Notes under the pieces: model-generated | The model's input: only the letters and a program-made list of their open reading frames with translations | Databases searched by the model: none | What the model was told of the DNA's origin: nothing | Assembly: GCF_012926615.1 (NCBI RefSeq) | Contig: NZ_JABBNU010000002.1 | Span: 1-64,000, forward strand | Length of the DNA stretch: 64,000 nucleotides | Source: Marinigracilibium pacificum | Lineage (GTDB): Bacteria; Bacteroidota; Bacteroidia; Cytophagales; Cyclobacteriaceae | Direction: 5' to 3' | Position numbers and translations under genes: made by a program | In this document: positions 62,274 through 64,000 of the stretch, one piece after another | Layout: each line of letters begins with the position of its first letter | Numbering within the stretch: position 1 is the stretch's first letter

Positions 62274-63281
62274 TTGAAATACCGTCATTTAATTATTGCC
62301 ACGCTAATCGGTTTTTTGCTATTGTCAGGATATGAGTTATACTTCAGAAGCCAGGGAGAATATCCGCATGTTGATGATACTGAAGATTTATGGGCAGAAC
62401 AACGAGCAAAATTAGATGACCTCGATGAAAGGGATGTTGTTATTATTGGTTCATCAAGAGCACATCAGGATATTAATCTTCAGCTATGGGATTCACTCAC
62501 AGGCAGGAAACCTTTACAACTTGCACTTCCTGGATCCTGTCCATATCCCATTTTGGAAGATATAGTTGATAATTCTGGTTTTAATGGATTATTAATAATT
62601 GGTGTAGCACCGGGATTATTTTTTTTACCTAAAGAACATCCGTGGGCTAAAGGAGTAATAGGGAAGTCAGTTGGATACTATGAAAAACAAACCTACGCCC
62701 AAAAGCTGAATCATATAATATACAAGCCATTTGATAAGAGTTTGGCCTATATCAATGTTGAAGATTATTCTTTCGAATCGTTAATTGACGGAGTTCAATT
62801 TGCTAACCGTGATTCAGTAGAAGGACCAATAGAGTGGCCAAGAATGATCGATATTGATGAGTTCCGAGATTCTAGAATGACTGATCAATTTGAGATTGAT
62901 ACCGTATTACAAAATCAGCAGAAAGCAATATGGAGTAAATTTGATAGAGAGGAACATTATAACTATGATTCTACCAGAGAACAGGTTATCAAACAATATG
63001 TAGATAAGATTGAGATATTTAAAAAAAGAGGAGGTAGAGTAGCATTTATCAGACCAACCGTATCCGGAGTTTATCTCGAAGAAATGAAAAGAATGCCAAG
63101 GGAAAAATATTGGAATGAACTATTGAAGGAAACAGGTTGTGTAGGTTATCATTTCGAAGATTATGAAGAAATAAAAGATTTTGAGCCTCCCGAATGGTCA
63201 CATTTTAGCAAGAAACAACAAAGAATTTTCACTAATATGCTAGTGCGAGAATTAAAAAAGGATAGTTTAATTAAAGATTAA
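62274..63281 (+). CDS. SGNH/AlgX-like membrane-anchored protein paired with MBOAT acyltransferase
   Basis: This 335-residue product probably starts at TTG 62274, since it puts KYRHLIIATLIGFLLLSGYE, a signal anchor, at the N-terminus and no ATG follows for over 100 bases. The text VVIIGSSRAHQDINLQLWDSL fits the nucleophile block of SGNH-like or AlgX/AlgJ-like proteins, and PPEWSHFSKKQQRIF carries a possible catalytic His. Such proteins usually work with an MBOAT acyltransferase in O-acylation of surface polymers, and an MBOAT gene starts 3 bases after the stop. Family membership is inferred from motif and context. Confidence 0.72.
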   Translation: MKYRHLIIATLIGFLLLSGYELYFRSQGEYPHVDDTEDLWAEQRAKLDDLDERDVVIIGSSRAHQDINLQLWDSLTGRKPLQLALPGSCPYPILEDIVDNSGFNGLLIIGVAPGLFFLPKEHPWAKGVIGKSVGYYEKQTYAQKLNHIIYKPFDKSLAYINVEDYSFESLIDGVQFANRDSVEGPIEWPRMIDIDEFRDSRMTDQFEIDTVLQNQQKAIWSKFDREEHYNYDSTREQVIKQYVDKIEIFKKRGGRVAFIRPTVSGVYLEEMKRMPREKYWNELLKETGCVGYHFEDYEEIKDFEPPEWSHFSKKQQRIFTNMLVRELKKDSLIKD

Positions 63282-63284
63282 CGT

Positions 63285-64000
63285 ATGTTATTTAACACTC
63301 TCGGTTTTATATTTTTCTTTATCCTTGTTTTAATCCTTTATTACTCGCCAATATTTAATTGGAAGGGCAAAAAGGTCATGCTCCTGGTAGCCAGTTATAT
63401 TTTCTATGGTTTATGGAATCCGCCTTTGATTCTTTTGTTGTGGATATCAACTTTAGTTGACTGGACTGCAGGGAATAAAATATTTAGGCTTACTGAAAAG
63501 AATAAAAGAAAACTTTGGCTTGTATTAAGTATATGTGTCAATCTGGGGTTTTTGGGCTTTTTCAAGTATGGGAATTTTATGATAGAAAATTTCCAGAGTT
63601 TTCTTGGTGTTTTTGGAATTGAATATACTCCTCCTGAAATGGATATTATTCTACCTATGGGGATATCATTTTATACGTTTCAGACTATGTCTTATACTAT
63701 TGACATGTATAGAAACCGGATTCAACCAGCAAAGACATTCCTGGATTTTGCTTTATATGTAACTTTCTTCCCTCAACTTGTTGCCGGTCCGATTGTCAGG
63801 TCTGATGAATTGATACCTCAGTTTTATGAACCTAAAAAAGCAACTCAAAACCAGTTTGTCCTAGGCATGCTTTTATTAACAATTGGACTTTTTGAGAAAA
63901 CTGTATTCGCTGATTCATTATTTTCTGATGTCTCAGATTCCGTCTTCGGATCAAAAGATATTTTACCGGCGATCGATGCCTGGACTGGTGTTTTGGCATT
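63285..64000 (+). CDS. MBOAT O-acyltransferase (AlgI-like), 3' end missing
   Basis: The frame begins at ATG 63285 and is open to the window end (238 codons present). It shows the typical AlgI-like start (FNTLGFIFFFILVLILYYSP), VASYIFYGLWNP, LGFFKYGNFMIENF, ILPMGISFYTFQTMSYTIDM and FFPQLVAGPIVR, with several membrane helices. The catalytic His of MBOAT proteins would lie beyond the cut. It is likely to transfer acyl groups to an exported polysaccharide with the upstream SGNH-like protein, 3 bases away. Confidence 0.93.
   Translation, partial: MLFNTLGFIFFFILVLILYYSPIFNWKGKKVMLLVASYIFYGLWNPPLILLLWISTLVDWTAGNKIFRLTEKNKRKLWLVLSICVNLGFLGFFKYGNFMIENFQSFLGVFGIEYTPPEMDIILPMGISFYTFQTMSYTIDMYRNRIQPAKTFLDFALYVTFFPQLVAGPIVRSDELIPQFYEPKKATQNQFVLGMLLLTIGLFEKTVFADSLFSDVSDSVFGSKDILPAIDAWTGVLA

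Overview
The window looks like chromosome of an AT-rich member of the Bacteroidota, most likely a Cytophagales-type marine or environmental bacterium. This is inferred from the content: TonB-dependent receptors with N-terminal carboxypeptidase-regulatory-like domains, many short lipoproteins, promoters of the TTG...TAnnTTTG type, a DAHP synthase-chorismate mutase fusion and a MetX-aspartokinase-homoserine dehydrogenase fusion. No rRNA, CRISPR array, insertion sequence or phage was seen. The window opens inside a lipoprotein gene and closes inside an MBOAT acyltransferase gene.

Layout. 0-5 kb: an accessory patch with a DUF4157 protein carrying a second, metzincin-like protease motif, two unrecognised lipoproteins and an AAA+ ATPase of the kind found in extracellular contractile injection system (eCIS) loci, but no structural injection genes. 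5-14.4 kb: a secreted DUF3857/transglutaminase-like protein, a YcxB-like membrane protein, a MaoC-type hydratase, a BNR-repeat lipoprotein, an ammonium transporter followed by an outer-membrane porin, and a PPK2 kinase. 14.5-18 kb: a TonB receptor with an exported alpha/beta hydrolase. 18.2-24.4 kb: a tightly packed minus-strand operon (SDR reductase, KAS III-like protein lacking two catalytic residues, sodium:solute symporter, acyl-CoA ligase, helical repeat protein). 24.5-27.2 kb: a peptidase M19-like hydrolase with a DUF900 hydrolase. 27.2-33 kb: a complete RND tripartite efflux operon. 33-40.6 kb: small mixed genes and a second TonB receptor.

40.7-46.5 kb is rich in RNA elements. Two degenerate tRNA-Pro-like units precede an intact tRNA-Pro(TGG), and a fourth fragment follows it. 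Next comes a leader peptide rich in Phe and Tyr codons with mutually exclusive hairpins, which reads as a textbook ribosome-mediated attenuator in front of the DAHP synthase-chorismate mutase gene. A SAM-I riboswitch with a transcription terminator then precedes a single 1134-residue protein joining homoserine acetyltransferase, aspartokinase and homoserine dehydrogenase.

46.5-50.2 kb holds three regulators. One is an XRE repressor domain joined through membrane helices to an extracytoplasmic beta-lactamase-like domain; the others are a LuxR protein and an XRE protein with a dead S24-like domain. 50.4-59.4 kb is a five-gene envelope-stress-like operon: YbjN-like protein, PspA, YqiJ-like OB-fold membrane protein, long flotillin and a 1639-residue AAA+ ATPase. 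After that come a PepSY membrane protein, a Tat-exported PhoD-type phosphatase and an SGNH-like plus MBOAT pair.

The best candidates for under-described biology are the aromatic attenuator, the tRNA-Pro-derived repeat array, the XRE/beta-lactamase fusion, the PspA-flotillin-giant ATPase operon and the orphan eCIS-like protease/ATPase pair. All functional assignments come from reading the sequence; no database search was run.
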